Part shown: positions 37,498 to 47,080 of the stretch, piece by piece
How the letters are laid out: each line of letters starts with the position of its first letter
How positions within the stretch are numbered: the stretch's first letter is position 1
Assembly (NCBI GenBank): GCA_963703745.1
Contig: CAVPFL010000004.1
Span: 62,001-126,000 of the forward strand
Direction: 5' to 3'
Source: AP-15 sp963703745
GTDB lineage: Bacteria > Pseudomonadota > Alphaproteobacteria > ATCC43930 > CGMCC-115725
Length of the DNA: 64,000 nucleotides
Made by a program: the position numbers and the translations under genes
Notes under the pieces: generated by a model
What the model was told of the DNA's origin: nothing
Seen by the model: only the letters and a program-made list of their open reading frames with translations
Database searches by the model: none

Positions 37498-37983
37498 TCA
37501 GCCGTGTTTGTGGATCGGGTCGATCCAGCGCACCGCCTCTGGGCGCTCGACCGGCTCGATGTCGAGGTTGACGACAACCGCCTCGTTGTCGCTGCGCACC
37601 AGCACACATTCGAGCGTCTCTTCGGTCGAGGCGTTGATCTCCTGGTGCGGCACGTAAGGCGGGACAAAGATGAAATCGCCAGGACCCGCTTCGGCCATAT
37701 ATTCGAGGTGGTCGCCCCAGCGCATCCGCGCCCGCCCCTTCAGGACATAGATCACGCTTTCCAGGTGGCCGTGGTGATGCGCGCCGGTCTTGGCATTGGC
37801 GTGAATCTTGACCGTGCCGGCCCAAATCTTCTGCGCCCCGACCCGGGCCAGGTTGATGGCGGCCGCGCGGTCCATGCCCGGAGTCTGCGCGGTGTTCGGG
37901 TCGAGTTGGTCGCCCGGAATGACTTTGACGCCGTGGGTCTTCCAATCGACGTGCTCATGCCTGTTGCTCTTGCTGTCGCTCAT
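37498..37983 (-). CDS. Cupin domain protein
   Basis: 161 residues. Cupin motif 1 is seen as GAHHHGHLESVIYVLKG (metal-binding His residues and Glu), motif 2 as GDFIFVPPYVPHQEIN. Small soluble metal-dependent or binding protein, substrate unknown. It begins at ATG 37983; a GTG three codons earlier is possible. Head of the cupin-PCu(A)C-SCO group, so a link with copper or respiration is suggested by position only. Confidence 0.86.
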   Translation of the reverse strand: MSDSKSNRHEHVDWKTHGVKVIPGDQLDPNTAQTPGMDRAAAINLARVGAQKIWAGTVKIHANAKTGAHHHGHLESVIYVLKGRARMRWGDHLEYMAEAGPGDFIFVPPYVPHQEINASTEETLECVLVRSDNEAVVVNLDIEPVERPEAVRWIDPIHKHG

Positions 37984-38050
37984 CTCGATCACCCTGCGAG
38001 ATCCGGCCTCGTCTTGATATGGTCGCCTGATAGCGAAAAAGGAGTTCCCG

Positions 38051-38976
38051 ATGAAGCTCGCTGTCCCCGACCTGATCTCGAACTCCTATTTCCCGGCGGT
38101 AGCGGCCGTCGAGCTCGGCTTCTTCAAAGACGAAGGCCTCGACGTCTCGCTGGAGCTGATTTTTCCGGTCGACCGCGCCTATCGCGAGATGCGCGACGGC
38201 AACATCGATTTCGTCGGCGGCTCGGCACATTCGGCGCTGGCCGTCTTTCCCGAATGGCAAGGTGCCAAGCTGCTCTGCGCGCAGGCGCAGGGCATGTATT
38301 GGTTCCTTGTCATGCGCGCGGATCTCGGCGCCCGGCGCGGTGATGTCGACGTGGTCAAGGGACGCAGCATCGGAGCCGCACCCTGGGTCGAGATGGGGCT
38401 CAGGCGGCTGCTGACTGAAACCGGCATCGATCTCGAGCGCGACGGAGTCCGGATCGCCCCGGTACCGGGTGCTTCCGGGGCGGGCGTGATTAATTTTGGC
38501 TTGACCGCGGCGAAAGCGCTCGAAGACGGCCTGATCGACGGGTTCTGGGCGAATGGCATGGGTACCGAGGTCGCGGTGCGCCGCGGCGTCGGCACGGTCG
38601 TCCTTGATGTGCGCCGCGGCGACGGGCCCAAGCCCTGCTTCGACTACACGATGTCGGTGCTGGCAACGACCGACCGGTTGATCGGGCAGTCACCCGACAT
38701 TGCCGCCGCCACGGTGCGCGCCCTGGTCAAAACGCAGACCGCGCTCAAAGACAATGTGAGCCGCGCTACCGAAGTCGGACGTAGGCTCTTTCCGCCGGAA
38801 GAGGCGCGCTGATCGCCGATCTGATCCGCCGCGATCTGCCTTACTACGATGCGTCGATTTCGCCGAGCTTTGTCCTCGGCATGAACCAGTTCGCCCGCGA
38901 CATCGGCATCCTGCGGCGCGAGATCCCCTACGAAAAGGTCGTCGCCACTCAGTTCGCCGAGCTCTGGAGGACCTGA
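38051..38976 (+). CDS. NMT1/SsuA-like substrate-binding protein, frameshifted near 3' end
   Basis: Starts ATG 38051 behind a GGAG site. The first frame stops at 38812 (253 residues: KLAVPDLISNSYFPAVAAVE, ELGFFKDEGLDV). The next frame carries on at once with ALIADLIRRDLPYYDASISP and ends FAELWRT at 38976, as expected for the last helices of this fold. So a single-base slip at about 38800-38811 splits a roughly 308-residue protein. No signal peptide is visible, unlike most periplasmic binders. No permease or ATPase gene adjoins it. It overlaps the 3' end of the convergent oxidoreductase by 28 bp. Confidence 0.78.
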
Positions 38977-41339
38977 CTCGCACGCGATGCCTTCGCCTTG
39001 CGGATCGCCTGCCACACTTTGAACGGCGTCGTCGGCATGGTGATGTCCCGTACACCGAGCGGAGCAAGCGCGTCGAGGATCGCGCTGACGACGACCGCGA
39101 GCGCCGGCGTGCATCCGCCTTCGCCGCCGGCTTTGATGCCGAATGGATTGGTCGGAGAAAGCACCTCGACGATCTCGGTGGCGAAAGACGGGAGATTGTC
39201 CGACCGCGGCATCCCGTAATCCAGGAACGACCCGCAGAGAGGCTGTCCCGATGCCGGATCGATTACGCACTCTTCCCACATCGCTTGGCCAACTCCCTGG
39301 GCGATGCCGCCATGGCTTTGTCCATGCACGATCATCGGGTTGATGCAGCGCCCGACATCGTCAACCACGGCATAGCGGGTGATCTCGACCCAGCCGGTTT
39401 CCGGATCGACCTCGGCCTCGCAGACCGCGCAACCATTGGGAAAGACCGGGTCGTGCATTTCGTTGTTGGTTACCACGGCAAGTCCGCTATCCAGACCAAG
39501 GCGCGCTGCCTCATGCGCCAGCTCGAGAAAGTCGAAGCTGCGATTGCTGCGCGACGCTGCGAAACGCCCATCAGCGAACGCGACCTCGTCTACTGTGGTT
39601 TCGAGGATGCGCGCGGTTAGGGCTTTCCCCTTGCCAATCAGCTCCGGCGCCGCCAAGGCGAATAAGGTCGCGGCGTGCCGCATCGACCGGCCGGAATGCG
39701 AGCCGCCACCGAGGCTGACACGATCGGTGTCGCCGGTGACCAGATCAATGGCCGCGACCGGCACACCGAGCAGAGCGGAGACAACTTGGGCAAAGCTCGT
39801 TTCGTGACCCTGGCCGTTCGGATGGGTACCGATGACGACCTCGACCCGGCCCGCCGGTGTCACGGTGATCTCGGTGCGTTCGCGCGGCGCCCCTATGGAG
39901 GATTCGACATAATTCGCCAAACCCAACCCGAGCACTTTGCCGCGTGCCTCGGCTTCACGGCGACGCGCCGCAAAACCACCCCAATCAGCGTTGCGCATCG
40001 CGAGATCCATATTCGCTCCATAGGTGCCGCTGTCATAGCGGGCGCCGACCGCATTGGGATAAGGCATCATTTGCGGCCCGACGAGGTTCTTGCGGCGCAG
40101 TTCGACACGATCGAACCCAAGCTCTCTGGCCGCCTTGTCGATCAGCCGCTCGATCGCATAGGTCACCTCAGGGCGGCCAGAGCTGCGATAGGCGTTGGTC
40201 GGTATCGTGTTGGTAAACACGGCGCGCGAGCGCAGGCTCGCCGCCGGGATGTCGTAAGAACCGGTGACTAGCGCCGACCCCTTCCCCAGCGGAGACAACG
40301 ACACGCAGCGCCCGCCGACATTGCTGACATTGTCGGCGCGCAACGCCAGAAAGCGGCCGTCGCTTCGCAACGCCAAGGCGACCTTGGTCACCAGATCGCG
40401 CCCCTGAAAGTCGCTCAGAAACGCTTCCGAGCGAGTCGCGGTGTACTTGACCGGACGGCCGAGCTTGCGCGCCGCCCAAAGCACAAGACCGAATTCTACA
40501 TAGACCCGATTGCGCACGCCGAAATTACCGCCGACATCGTAGGACAGCACCCGCACCCGTTCGGGGAAGATCCCGAGCACCGCGGCGAGCTCGGCCTTCT
40601 GGCGCACGGGGCCGCCGCTGCCGGCGTAGAGCGTGTAGCGGTCCGTACCCGGGTCGTAATGGCCGAGTGCGGCGCGCGGCTCGATCGGCACCCCGGTCAC
40701 CCGGCCGATATGCAAATCCATTGCGACAACGTGGTCGGCACCCGCAAAGGCTCGGTCGGTGGCCTCTCTGTCGCCGAACATCGTGTCGACGAGGACATTG
40801 TCCGGCACTTCGTCCCACACCCCTGAAGCGCCAGGCGAGAGGGCGCTCTCCGAACTGGCGACGCCGGGCAGCTGCTCATATTCGATCTCGACCGCCTCCG
40901 CCGCGTCGAGCGCTACCGGCAGGGTCTCGGCCACTACCATCGCGACCGCTTCGCCTACATGCCGGACTTTGTCGGCCGGCAATAGGGGCTGCGGGCCGAT
41001 GAAGGTCGTGCCGCCGCCCGGCCCGGTCAGCTTCAGATCGTATCGGGTCGAGGGCACCGGGCTGTGCGGGATCGGGGAAAGCCCATCCCCGAGGCAGTCG
41101 CTGCCGGTGAATGCACCGAGCACACCGGGCATTCGCCGCGCCCGCTCAGCGCCTATGTTCGAAATTCGCGCATGCGGAAAGGGCGAGCGAACCATGACGG
41201 CATAGGCTTGCCCCTCCATGTTGAAGTCGTCGGTGAACTTGCCCTTGCCGGTCAGCAGCCGTTGATCCTCCTTACGGCGGACCGGTTGGCCGATAGCGCC
41301 GATCGCCGTCACAGCCCGAATGTCGATCGCATCGTTCAT
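38949..41339 (-). CDS. Xanthine dehydrogenase family molybdopterin-binding large subunit (CoxL-like)
   Basis: 796 residues from ATG 41339 behind GGAGGG. Full two-part large subunit: N-terminal a/b-hammerhead (GQPVRRKEDQRLLTGKGKFT), the GGNFGVRN turn, the active-site loop AYRSSGRPE and the C-terminal catalytic Glu in GGEGGCTPA. The loop is not the AYRCSFR of true form I CO dehydrogenase, so CO oxidation is unlikely. Partner FAD and 2Fe-2S subunits are not encoded nearby, so it must borrow them from elsewhere. Confidence 0.87.
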   Translation of the reverse strand: MNDAIDIRAVTAIGAIGQPVRRKEDQRLLTGKGKFTDDFNMEGQAYAVMVRSPFPHARISNIGAERARRMPGVLGAFTGSDCLGDGLSPIPHSPVPSTRYDLKLTGPGGGTTFIGPQPLLPADKVRHVGEAVAMVVAETLPVALDAAEAVEIEYEQLPGVASSESALSPGASGVWDEVPDNVLVDTMFGDREATDRAFAGADHVVAMDLHIGRVTGVPIEPRAALGHYDPGTDRYTLYAGSGGPVRQKAELAAVLGIFPERVRVLSYDVGGNFGVRNRVYVEFGLVLWAARKLGRPVKYTATRSEAFLSDFQGRDLVTKVALALRSDGRFLALRADNVSNVGGRCVSLSPLGKGSALVTGSYDIPAASLRSRAVFTNTIPTNAYRSSGRPEVTYAIERLIDKAARELGFDRVELRRKNLVGPQMMPYPNAVGARYDSGTYGANMDLAMRNADWGGFAARRREAEARGKVLGLGLANYVESSIGAPRERTEITVTPAGRVEVVIGTHPNGQGHETSFAQVVSALLGVPVAAIDLVTGDTDRVSLGGGSHSGRSMRHAATLFALAAPELIGKGKALTARILETTVDEVAFADGRFAASRSNRSFDFLELAHEAARLGLDSGLAVVTNNEMHDPVFPNGCAVCEAEVDPETGWVEITRYAVVDDVGRCINPMIVHGQSHGGIAQGVGQAMWEECVIDPASGQPLCGSFLDYGMPRSDNLPSFATEIVEVLSPTNPFGIKAGGEGGCTPALAVVVSAILDALAPLGVRDITMPTTPFKVWQAIRKAKASRASQVLQSSAN

Positions 41340-41517
41340 TCGCCCGCCCTCCGCAATATTGTTCGCCCGGGAGCATTCGAATGTAACCACGCTGATTGCG
41401 TGTGACGAAGCTTTGTGGCGTCTGGTCGATAACCGAAAAGTGACGTGCACTTCAGGCGGGAGGGTGCCCATTCTGCCGCTCGTAACCGTGAATGAGTTCG
41501 AAGGGAGGGTACCGGTT

Positions 41518-42124
41518 ATGCGCTCGGCATACATCGCGGCGGTCTTCATCGCATTGCGCTCCGGCTTTGGCTCAGGCGCCGTCTGCCGGGACGACGACGC
41601 GAGTCGTCGGCACCGTCGACAAGCTCGACGGCGATAAGCTGGTGGTCGACACGAGGAGCGGCCCGGCGGTCACCGTTGTGCTCGCCGACAATGCCACGGT
41701 TTTTGGGGTCGAGAAGCGCACCCTTGCCGACATCAAACCCGGCGACTTTCTCGCCTCGGGCGGGGTCAAGGGCACCGACGGCAAGATTCATGCTGTCGAG
41801 GTCCGGATTTTCCCAGAAACGCTGCGCGGCACCGGCGAGGGCCAACGACCGTGGGATGTCAAGCCGAACGGTGTCATGACCAACGCCACGGTAGGCACGG
41901 TTAGCCAGTCGCCGGAGGGCGGCGTCATCCACGTCAAATACAAGGAAGGGGAGTCCGAATATACAGTCGGGCCGGAGGTGCCGATCCTGGCCTATGTTGC
42001 CGGCGACCGCAGCCTGCTCAAACGCGGTGCCGCAATATTCACGATCGCGCAGAAGAAACCTGACGGCAGCCTGACAACAAGCCGGGTGACGGCCGAAAAG
42101 AACGGTGTCAAGCCGCCGATGTAG
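41518..42124 (+). CDS. Exported DUF5666-like protein, frame break in signal peptide
   Basis: ATG 41518 behind GGGAGGG begins a typical signal peptide (MRSAYIAAVFIAL). The frame then slips; the alternative frame reads APALAQAPSAGTTTRVVGTV and continues to the stop at 42124. The mature part (DKLDGDKLVVDTRSGPAVTV then ADIKPGDFLASGGVKGTDGK) is a small beta-rich domain like DUF5666. An indel near 41557-41562 is needed to join signal and body. A start at 41492 in the body frame gives a poor, Arg/Ser-rich leader and is not preferred. Confidence 0.7.
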
Positions 42125-42141
42125 CCTCGGTGAAACCGAGG

Positions 42142-43356
42142 TCAGTCCGCGACGCCGTTTAGCGCGAAATCGAAAATGTCGAAGTTGCGTAGCCGCCGGG
42201 TCTCGGCGAGCTGGCGATAGTCCGGGGTCAGTGGCCGCGACAGAATGAACGGCACTCGTTGCTCGCCGAGCCCGCCATGCGAGCGCAGGCGATGGCCGGC
42301 GAGGCCCGAAAGATCGTGCTCCGCGCGCGAGGCGCCGATCGCTGTATTGGCGTCACCGAGCACGACGAAGTCGGCCTCGCGGTCGAACGGCAGTTCGAAC
42401 CGCGCCGCGGCATCCGCCCCGTCGAGAACGAGCGCGACCCCGGGCAGCGCGGCACTCGCTGCCATCAGCGAGGAGAGCTCCATAGCTCTGCGAGAGTAGA
42501 CCCGCACGAACGAGCCCAGCGCGCCGTGATGGCGCACGAAGGGGTCGGTAATCGGGCAGATCACCCGCACCGTGCCGGCGCCGAAACGCTCGTTGAGGGC
42601 GTCTTCGAGAAAGACCACGTTGGGCGCGCCATCCGGCAGCGCCTTATCGTTCATGCCGTGGTCGGCGACGAGCCCGACAACAGCACCGAGCTCGACAAGG
42701 CGACCCACTCGCGCGTCGATCGCGCGATGGAAAGCGTCGGCTTCCCGATCGCCTGGCGCGTGGGCATGCTGGATGTAGTCCGAGAGCGACAAATAGAGGA
42801 GATCGGCCTCCCGGCGCTCGAGCAGCTTGACACCGGCATCGAGCACGAACAGCGACAGGTCCGCCGAGTACATATCCGGCTTTAGCCGCCCGACCATCGC
42901 CTCGACCTCAGGGGAGGCGCATTCGGAGGAAAAGCAGATGCCGGAAAGATTTCGTCCGAGGAGCTTGCGCAGTTTGTCCTTCGCCGTGATTGCCGCGGAC
43001 CTGATGCCGGCGCCGGCCATTAGCGCGAGGATCGTCTCGCAGCGCATCAGCCGTTCGTCGGTCATCATGACCTCGCGGCCGGTTTCGCGATCGAGGTAGT
43101 AGTTGCCGGCGATGCCGTGGATCGACGGCGGCGCGCCGGTCACGATCGAGACATTGTTCGGGTTGGTGAATGTCGGCATGGCGGCGTCGGCCCGACCGAT
43201 ATAACCGGTGCGGCGGAAAGAGCCGATCGTCGGGAAGACGCCGTCCGGAATCCCGCGTTCGAGATATTCAGGATCACACCCGTCGACGCAAATCACTACA
43301 CTCGGACGCTTTGGCTTGCGGTAGCGACGACCGTTCAGCTCGATCAAGTCAGACAT
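42142..43356 (-). CDS. phnA: Phosphonoacetate hydrolase
   Basis: 404 residues. Alkaline-phosphatase superfamily zinc enzyme that splits phosphonoacetate into acetate and phosphate. Metal and nucleophile regions seen: VVICVDGCDPEYLERGIPDG (Asp), MPTFTNPNNVSIVTGAPPS (Thr nucleophile), SLSDYIQHAHAPGD (Asp/His) and VADHGMNDK (Asp-His). The start is ATG 43356 with GAGGAG ahead. No phosphonopyruvate or 2-AEP genes adjoin it; an SDR gene is divergent and an ABC transporter follows. Confidence 0.88.
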   Translation of the reverse strand: MSDLIELNGRRYRKPKRPSVVICVDGCDPEYLERGIPDGVFPTIGSFRRTGYIGRADAAMPTFTNPNNVSIVTGAPPSIHGIAGNYYLDRETGREVMMTDERLMRCETILALMAGAGIRSAAITAKDKLRKLLGRNLSGICFSSECASPEVEAMVGRLKPDMYSADLSLFVLDAGVKLLERREADLLYLSLSDYIQHAHAPGDREADAFHRAIDARVGRLVELGAVVGLVADHGMNDKALPDGAPNVVFLEDALNERFGAGTVRVICPITDPFVRHHGALGSFVRVYSRRAMELSSLMAASAALPGVALVLDGADAAARFELPFDREADFVVLGDANTAIGASRAEHDLSGLAGHRLRSHGGLGEQRVPFILSRPLTPDYRQLAETRRLRNFDIFDFALNGVAD

Positions 43357-43464
43357 CTGCTCCTCTCCATCCCCAATTATCGCCCGAAACGCGCTGGAGC
43401 GCACGCGCGAGAAGCTGATATCGTGGGTGCGAGACACAAGGCATCACAGCAGGAGATCGGCACT

Positions 43465-44220
43465 ATGGCTTCGAACGGAAAGGTCGCCCTTGTCACCGGC
43501 GGCGGCAGCGGTATCGGCAAGGCCTCAGCATTGGCGCTCGCCGAAGAAGGGTTCGCGGTCGTCGTCGCTGGCCGGCGCCCAGAGCCGCTCCAAGCGGTAG
43601 TCCACGAGATCGAGAGCAAGCAGGGTCGCGCGCTCGGCGTGCCGACCGACGTCGGTAAACCGGACTCGGTGCGCGCGCTGTTCGCCAGGACCAAGGAAAC
43701 CTACGGCCGGCTCGACGTGCTGTTCAATAACGCCGGCTTTGGCGCGGCAGGGCCGATCGAAGAGCTGCCCTACGAGCGCTGGAAGGGGGTCATCGACTCG
43801 ATTTTGAACGGCTCGTTCCTGTGCACGCAGGAAGCCTTCAAGATCATGAAAGACCAGAAGCCGATGGGCGGGCGGATCATCAACAACGGCTCGATCTCGG
43901 CACACGTGCCTCGGCCCGACTCGGCCGCCTATACCTCGGCCAAGCATGCGATCACCGGGCTTACCAAATCGACCTCGCTCGATGGCCGCAAATACGACAT
44001 CGCCTGCGGCCAGGTCGATGTCGGCAACGCCTTGACCGAGATGACCCAGCGCATGACGCGCGGCGTGCCGCAGGCCAATGGTGCGGTCATGGTGGAGCCG
44101 ACGATGGATGTGCAGAACGTCGCCCGCGCCGTCGTCTTCATGGCTACCGTGACGCCGGAGGCCAACGTGCAATTCCTGACCGTGATGGCCACCAAGATGC
44201 CGTTCGTCGGCCGCGGTTAA
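43465..44220 (+). CDS. Short-chain dehydrogenase/reductase
   Basis: 251 residues. TGGGSGIG at 11-18, NNAG at 88-91, Ser143, and Tyr156-Lys160 in YTSAK are all intact, so this is an active NAD(P)-dependent SDR; substrate unknown. The start is ATG 43465 behind AGGAGA; a longer frame upstream overlaps phnA's promoter region and is rejected. The C-terminus VQFLTVMATKMPFVGRG is typical of a broad proteobacterial SDR group. Confidence 0.88.
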   Translation: MASNGKVALVTGGGSGIGKASALALAEEGFAVVVAGRRPEPLQAVVHEIESKQGRALGVPTDVGKPDSVRALFARTKETYGRLDVLFNNAGFGAAGPIEELPYERWKGVIDSILNGSFLCTQEAFKIMKDQKPMGGRIINNGSISAHVPRPDSAAYTSAKHAITGLTKSTSLDGRKYDIACGQVDVGNALTEMTQRMTRGVPQANGAVMVEPTMDVQNVARAVVFMATVTPEANVQFLTVMATKMPFVGRG

Positions 44221-44241
44221 GGACTGAACCTAACGCTCCCG

Positions 44242-45042
44242 TCACTCCTCCTCTTCCTCGAGTGCGCTTTCGTGCCAATGGCGCAACAGCCCGCGTGATA
44301 GGCCATCGAGGACGAGATAGATCACGATACCGGTCAGCGAAAGCAGGAACAGCGCGGCGAACAGGCGGGGGATGGCCAGGCGATAGCCCGCTTCAAGTAT
44401 ACGGAAAGCGAGCCCGGTCTCGGCGCCGCCGGTGCCGGCGACGAATTCGGCGACAACCGCCCCGATCAGAGCCAGCCCCCCGCTAATCCGCAGGCCGGCG
44501 AGAAAATAGGGCAACGCCGTCGGCAGCTTGAGGTAGCGCAGGACCTGCACCGGCGAGGCGTCGTAGAGCCGGAACAGCGCCAGCAGATTGCGGTCGGCGC
44601 TGTTCAACCCGACCGTGGTGTTGGCGACGATCGGGAAGAATGCGACGATCCAGGCGCAGACCAGTAGCGCCAGAAACGGTTGGCGCACCCAGATGATGAT
44701 CAGCGGGGCGATCGCCACGATCGGCGTTACCTGCAGGATCACGGCATAAGGGAAAAGGCTGAGCTCAAGGATGCGCGATAGCGAGAACAGCACCGCGATC
44801 ATGCCGCCGAGGATAGCGGCTGCCGCGAGCGCTGCGAGTGTCACACGCAAGGTCACCAACAGCGAGCCGAGCAGACTTGGGCCGTCGGTCCACAAGCTCG
44901 CGGCGATCGCGAGCGGGCCGGGCAGGATGTAGGGAGGTATTTTCTCGACCTGGACGACCACCTGCCACAGGGCGAGGAATGCGGCGCCGACGGCCAGCGG
45001 AGCGGCGAGGCGCGCCAGGCGTAAGGTTTGCGCAGGGTTCAT
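44242..45042 (-). CDS. ABC transporter permease, NitT/TauT type
   Basis: 266 residues from ATG 45042 behind GAGGGG. About six membrane segments and the EAA-type loop around LALFRLYDASPVQVLRYLKL then PTALPYFLAGLRISGGLALI. C-terminus ends in a run of Glu. It pairs with the ATPase and binding protein encoded upstream to form a complete importer for a small organic compound; the substrate is not evident. Confidence 0.9.
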   Translation of the reverse strand: MNPAQTLRLARLAAPLAVGAAFLALWQVVVQVEKIPPYILPGPLAIAASLWTDGPSLLGSLLVTLRVTLAALAAAAILGGMIAVLFSLSRILELSLFPYAVILQVTPIVAIAPLIIIWVRQPFLALLVCAWIVAFFPIVANTTVGLNSADRNLLALFRLYDASPVQVLRYLKLPTALPYFLAGLRISGGLALIGAVVAEFVAGTGGAETGLAFRILEAGYRLAIPRLFAALFLLSLTGIVIYLVLDGLSRGLLRHWHESALEEEEE

Positions 45043-45077
45043 GATGCTGCCCCTCACCCTCCCGCTCCGCGGGTTCC

Positions 45078-45917
45078 TCACTCTCCCCGCGAGCGGGGAG
45101 AGTGTTGGGGTGGGGGGCCATTTTTTGGAGTTTGATCCGCCATCGCCCGCGCCAGCTCCTCCGACACCGTCGCGCAAATCGTGGCATAGGCGGGCGACGT
45201 GCGCAGCGCACGTTCACGCGGCTGCGGCAGCTCGACAGAAAGATCAGCGGCGATGCGGCCCGGTCGGGTCGTCATGACCGCGATCCGGGTCGAGAGGTAG
45301 ACTGACTCGAAGACGCTGTGCGTCACAAAGACAACGGTCGTACCTCGGCCTTCCCAGAGCCTTAGCAAATCGTCGTTGAGCGCCATCCGGGTGATCTCGT
45401 CGAGTGCCGCAAAAGGTTCGTCGAGGAGCAGAAGATCGGGATCGGTGACCAACGCGCGGGCGATCGAGACCCGCATACGCATGCCGCCCGAAAGCTCGCG
45501 AGGATAGGCGCGCTCAAACCCGGCGAGCCCGACCGCGCGGAGTTCCTCGCGGACGCGCTCACGCTCGGCGGCCCCGACCCGTCCGGCGAGACGAAAGGGC
45601 AGCAGCACGTTGTCGATTACCGTACTCCACGGCATCAAGGTCGGATCCTGGAAGACAAACCCAACCCGCCCCGACGATATCCGGCCGTCGCCATCGGCGG
45701 TCAGCGAGAGGTGCCGCTCGCCTTCGCTCGGCTCGGCGAGACCGGCGATGATGCGCAGCAGGGTGGTCTTGCCGCAGCCGGAAGGGCCGACGAGGCTTAG
45801 GAACTCGCCCCTACCGACATCCAGATCAATCGCATCGAGGGCTGTAAGTCCCGAGCGGAAACGCTTGCCGATACCATGCAAATTGATGATCGAGCTCGTG
45901 CCACGTCTTTGAGACAA
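45078..45917 (-). CDS. ABC transporter ATPase, NitT/TauT type
   Basis: 279 residues. Walker A GPSGCGKTT, Q-loop VFQDPTLMPW, signature LSGGMRMRVSIARAL, Walker B LLLLDEPFAALDE and the H-loop FVTHSV. TTG start at 45917. The last ~15 residues (PPPQHSPRSRGE) are encoded by a palindromic repeat, so the repeat has extended the protein. Between binding protein and permease genes in one operon. Confidence 0.9.
   Translation of the reverse strand: MSQRRGTSSIINLHGIGKRFRSGLTALDAIDLDVGRGEFLSLVGPSGCGKTTLLRIIAGLAEPSEGERHLSLTADGDGRISSGRVGFVFQDPTLMPWSTVIDNVLLPFRLAGRVGAAERERVREELRAVGLAGFERAYPRELSGGMRMRVSIARALVTDPDLLLLDEPFAALDEITRMALNDDLLRLWEGRGTTVVFVTHSVFESVYLSTRIAVMTTRPGRIAADLSVELPQPRERALRTSPAYATICATVSEELARAMADQTPKNGPPPQHSPRSRGE
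45080..45103. repeat. REP-like palindrome between ABC ATPase and permease genes
   Basis: Arms ACTCTCCCCGC and GCGGGGAGAGT around GA. The surrounding bases (CCCTCACCCTCCCGCTCCGC left, GTTGGGGTGGGG right) extend the pairing imperfectly. The same core, CTCCCCGCGAGCGGGGAG, is seen again at 47948. Such repeats often sit inside operons and can slow 3' decay or lower expression of the downstream gene, here the permease. Confidence 0.75.
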
Positions 45918-45938
45918 GGGCCGGACGCGGTCCTACGC

Positions 45939-46925
45939 TCAGGGCCGCATTCCGACCTTCTTATTAATAAATTGCAATGTGTAGGCCTTACGGAAATCCA
46001 GGTCCTTCGGGTAGACGCCCGCCTTTGACATCGTGTCGAAGAAATCACGCCAACGCGCATCGGTCATTGTCCCAATGCCGTATGTCTTGGCGTCGCCGCT
46101 GTCGACGATGCCGTACTCCTTGATCTTGGTGATGCCGTAGGCGAGCAGCGCGTCGGTCATCTCCGGGTTGTCGCGCTTGATCAACTGGTTCGCCGGAGCG
46201 GGGTCGCCGTATAGATAACTGTACCAGCCTTCGATGCTGGCATTGACAAAGCGCTGTACGAGGTCCGGTTTTTCCTGCGCCAGCTTCTTCGAAGTCTGGA
46301 TTATCGAGCCATAGCTCGAGTAGCCGGCATCGGCGAGGAGCAGGACGACCGGCTTTACCCCCTGCGATTCGATTGTGAACGGCTCGCTCGACAGATATCC
46401 CTGCTGGATAGCCTTGGGGTCGGCGAGGAACGGCGCGACGCTGAAGGTGTAGGGGCGGATCTGGTCGTCGGCGTAACCGAACTTATTCTGCAGAAACAGC
46501 CAGCTGGTTACGCGAGTGTCGGAGCCGATCATGATCGGCTTGCCTTTGAGCGCGGCGAGATTGTCGTTCCCTTGACCGGGGTGGGCGATCAGCACCGACG
46601 GGTCTTTCTGGAAGATCGCGGCGACGGCCACCATCGGGATGTTTTGGCTTGTGAAATTCAGCGGACCAAAGGAGTTGGGCGCCAGATTGAAGTCGAGGCG
46701 GCCGGCGGCAAGCAGCTGGGCATGATTGACCTGCGGTCCACCCTGCCGCAACGTAACCTCGAGCCCGTGCCCCCTATAGATGCCGGTGGCGATCGCCTGA
46801 TAATATCCGCCGTGCTCTGCTTCCGCCTTCCAGTCGGTGCCAAAGCTGACGCTCTCCGCCGCGGCATAGCGGGCAAACATCAAGCCGGCCACGGCACAGA
46901 GACCGGCTCCGATCAGAACGCGCAT
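45939..46925 (-). CDS. ABC transporter substrate-binding protein, NMT1/THI5-like
   Basis: 328 residues from ATG 46925 with GGAGAGG ahead. Signal peptide ends near YAAAES (about residue 23). The mature part begins VSFGTDWKAEAEHGGYYQAI, the pattern of pyrimidine-precursor and nitrate/sulfonate-type binders, and includes DTRVTSWLFLQNKFGY. Substrate not identifiable by eye. First gene of the three-gene importer operon. Confidence 0.9.
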   Translation of the reverse strand: MRVLIGAGLCAVAGLMFARYAAAESVSFGTDWKAEAEHGGYYQAIATGIYRGHGLEVTLRQGGPQVNHAQLLAAGRLDFNLAPNSFGPLNFTSQNIPMVAVAAIFQKDPSVLIAHPGQGNDNLAALKGKPIMIGSDTRVTSWLFLQNKFGYADDQIRPYTFSVAPFLADPKAIQQGYLSSEPFTIESQGVKPVVLLLADAGYSSYGSIIQTSKKLAQEKPDLVQRFVNASIEGWYSYLYGDPAPANQLIKRDNPEMTDALLAYGITKIKEYGIVDSGDAKTYGIGTMTDARWRDFFDTMSKAGVYPKDLDFRKAYTLQFINKKVGMRP

Positions 46926-47080
46926 CCCCACCTCTCCCCTTCTTCCTGCGGCGATTGCGAGTGTAGTCAAGCGTCGCTCGACCGTCGAGCCGCCAACGCG
47001 CTGAGAAAATTGCGTGATCATGGTATACTCCGAGATGTCTCCCCCTCCGGATAGGGGTGGGCGAGCGCAGGGAGCGCAAG

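Noticed and set aside
38949..41339. Carbon monoxide dehydrogenase large subunit
   Set aside because: The active-site loop is AYRSSGRPE and not AYRCSFR, and no coxM or coxS gene is adjacent.
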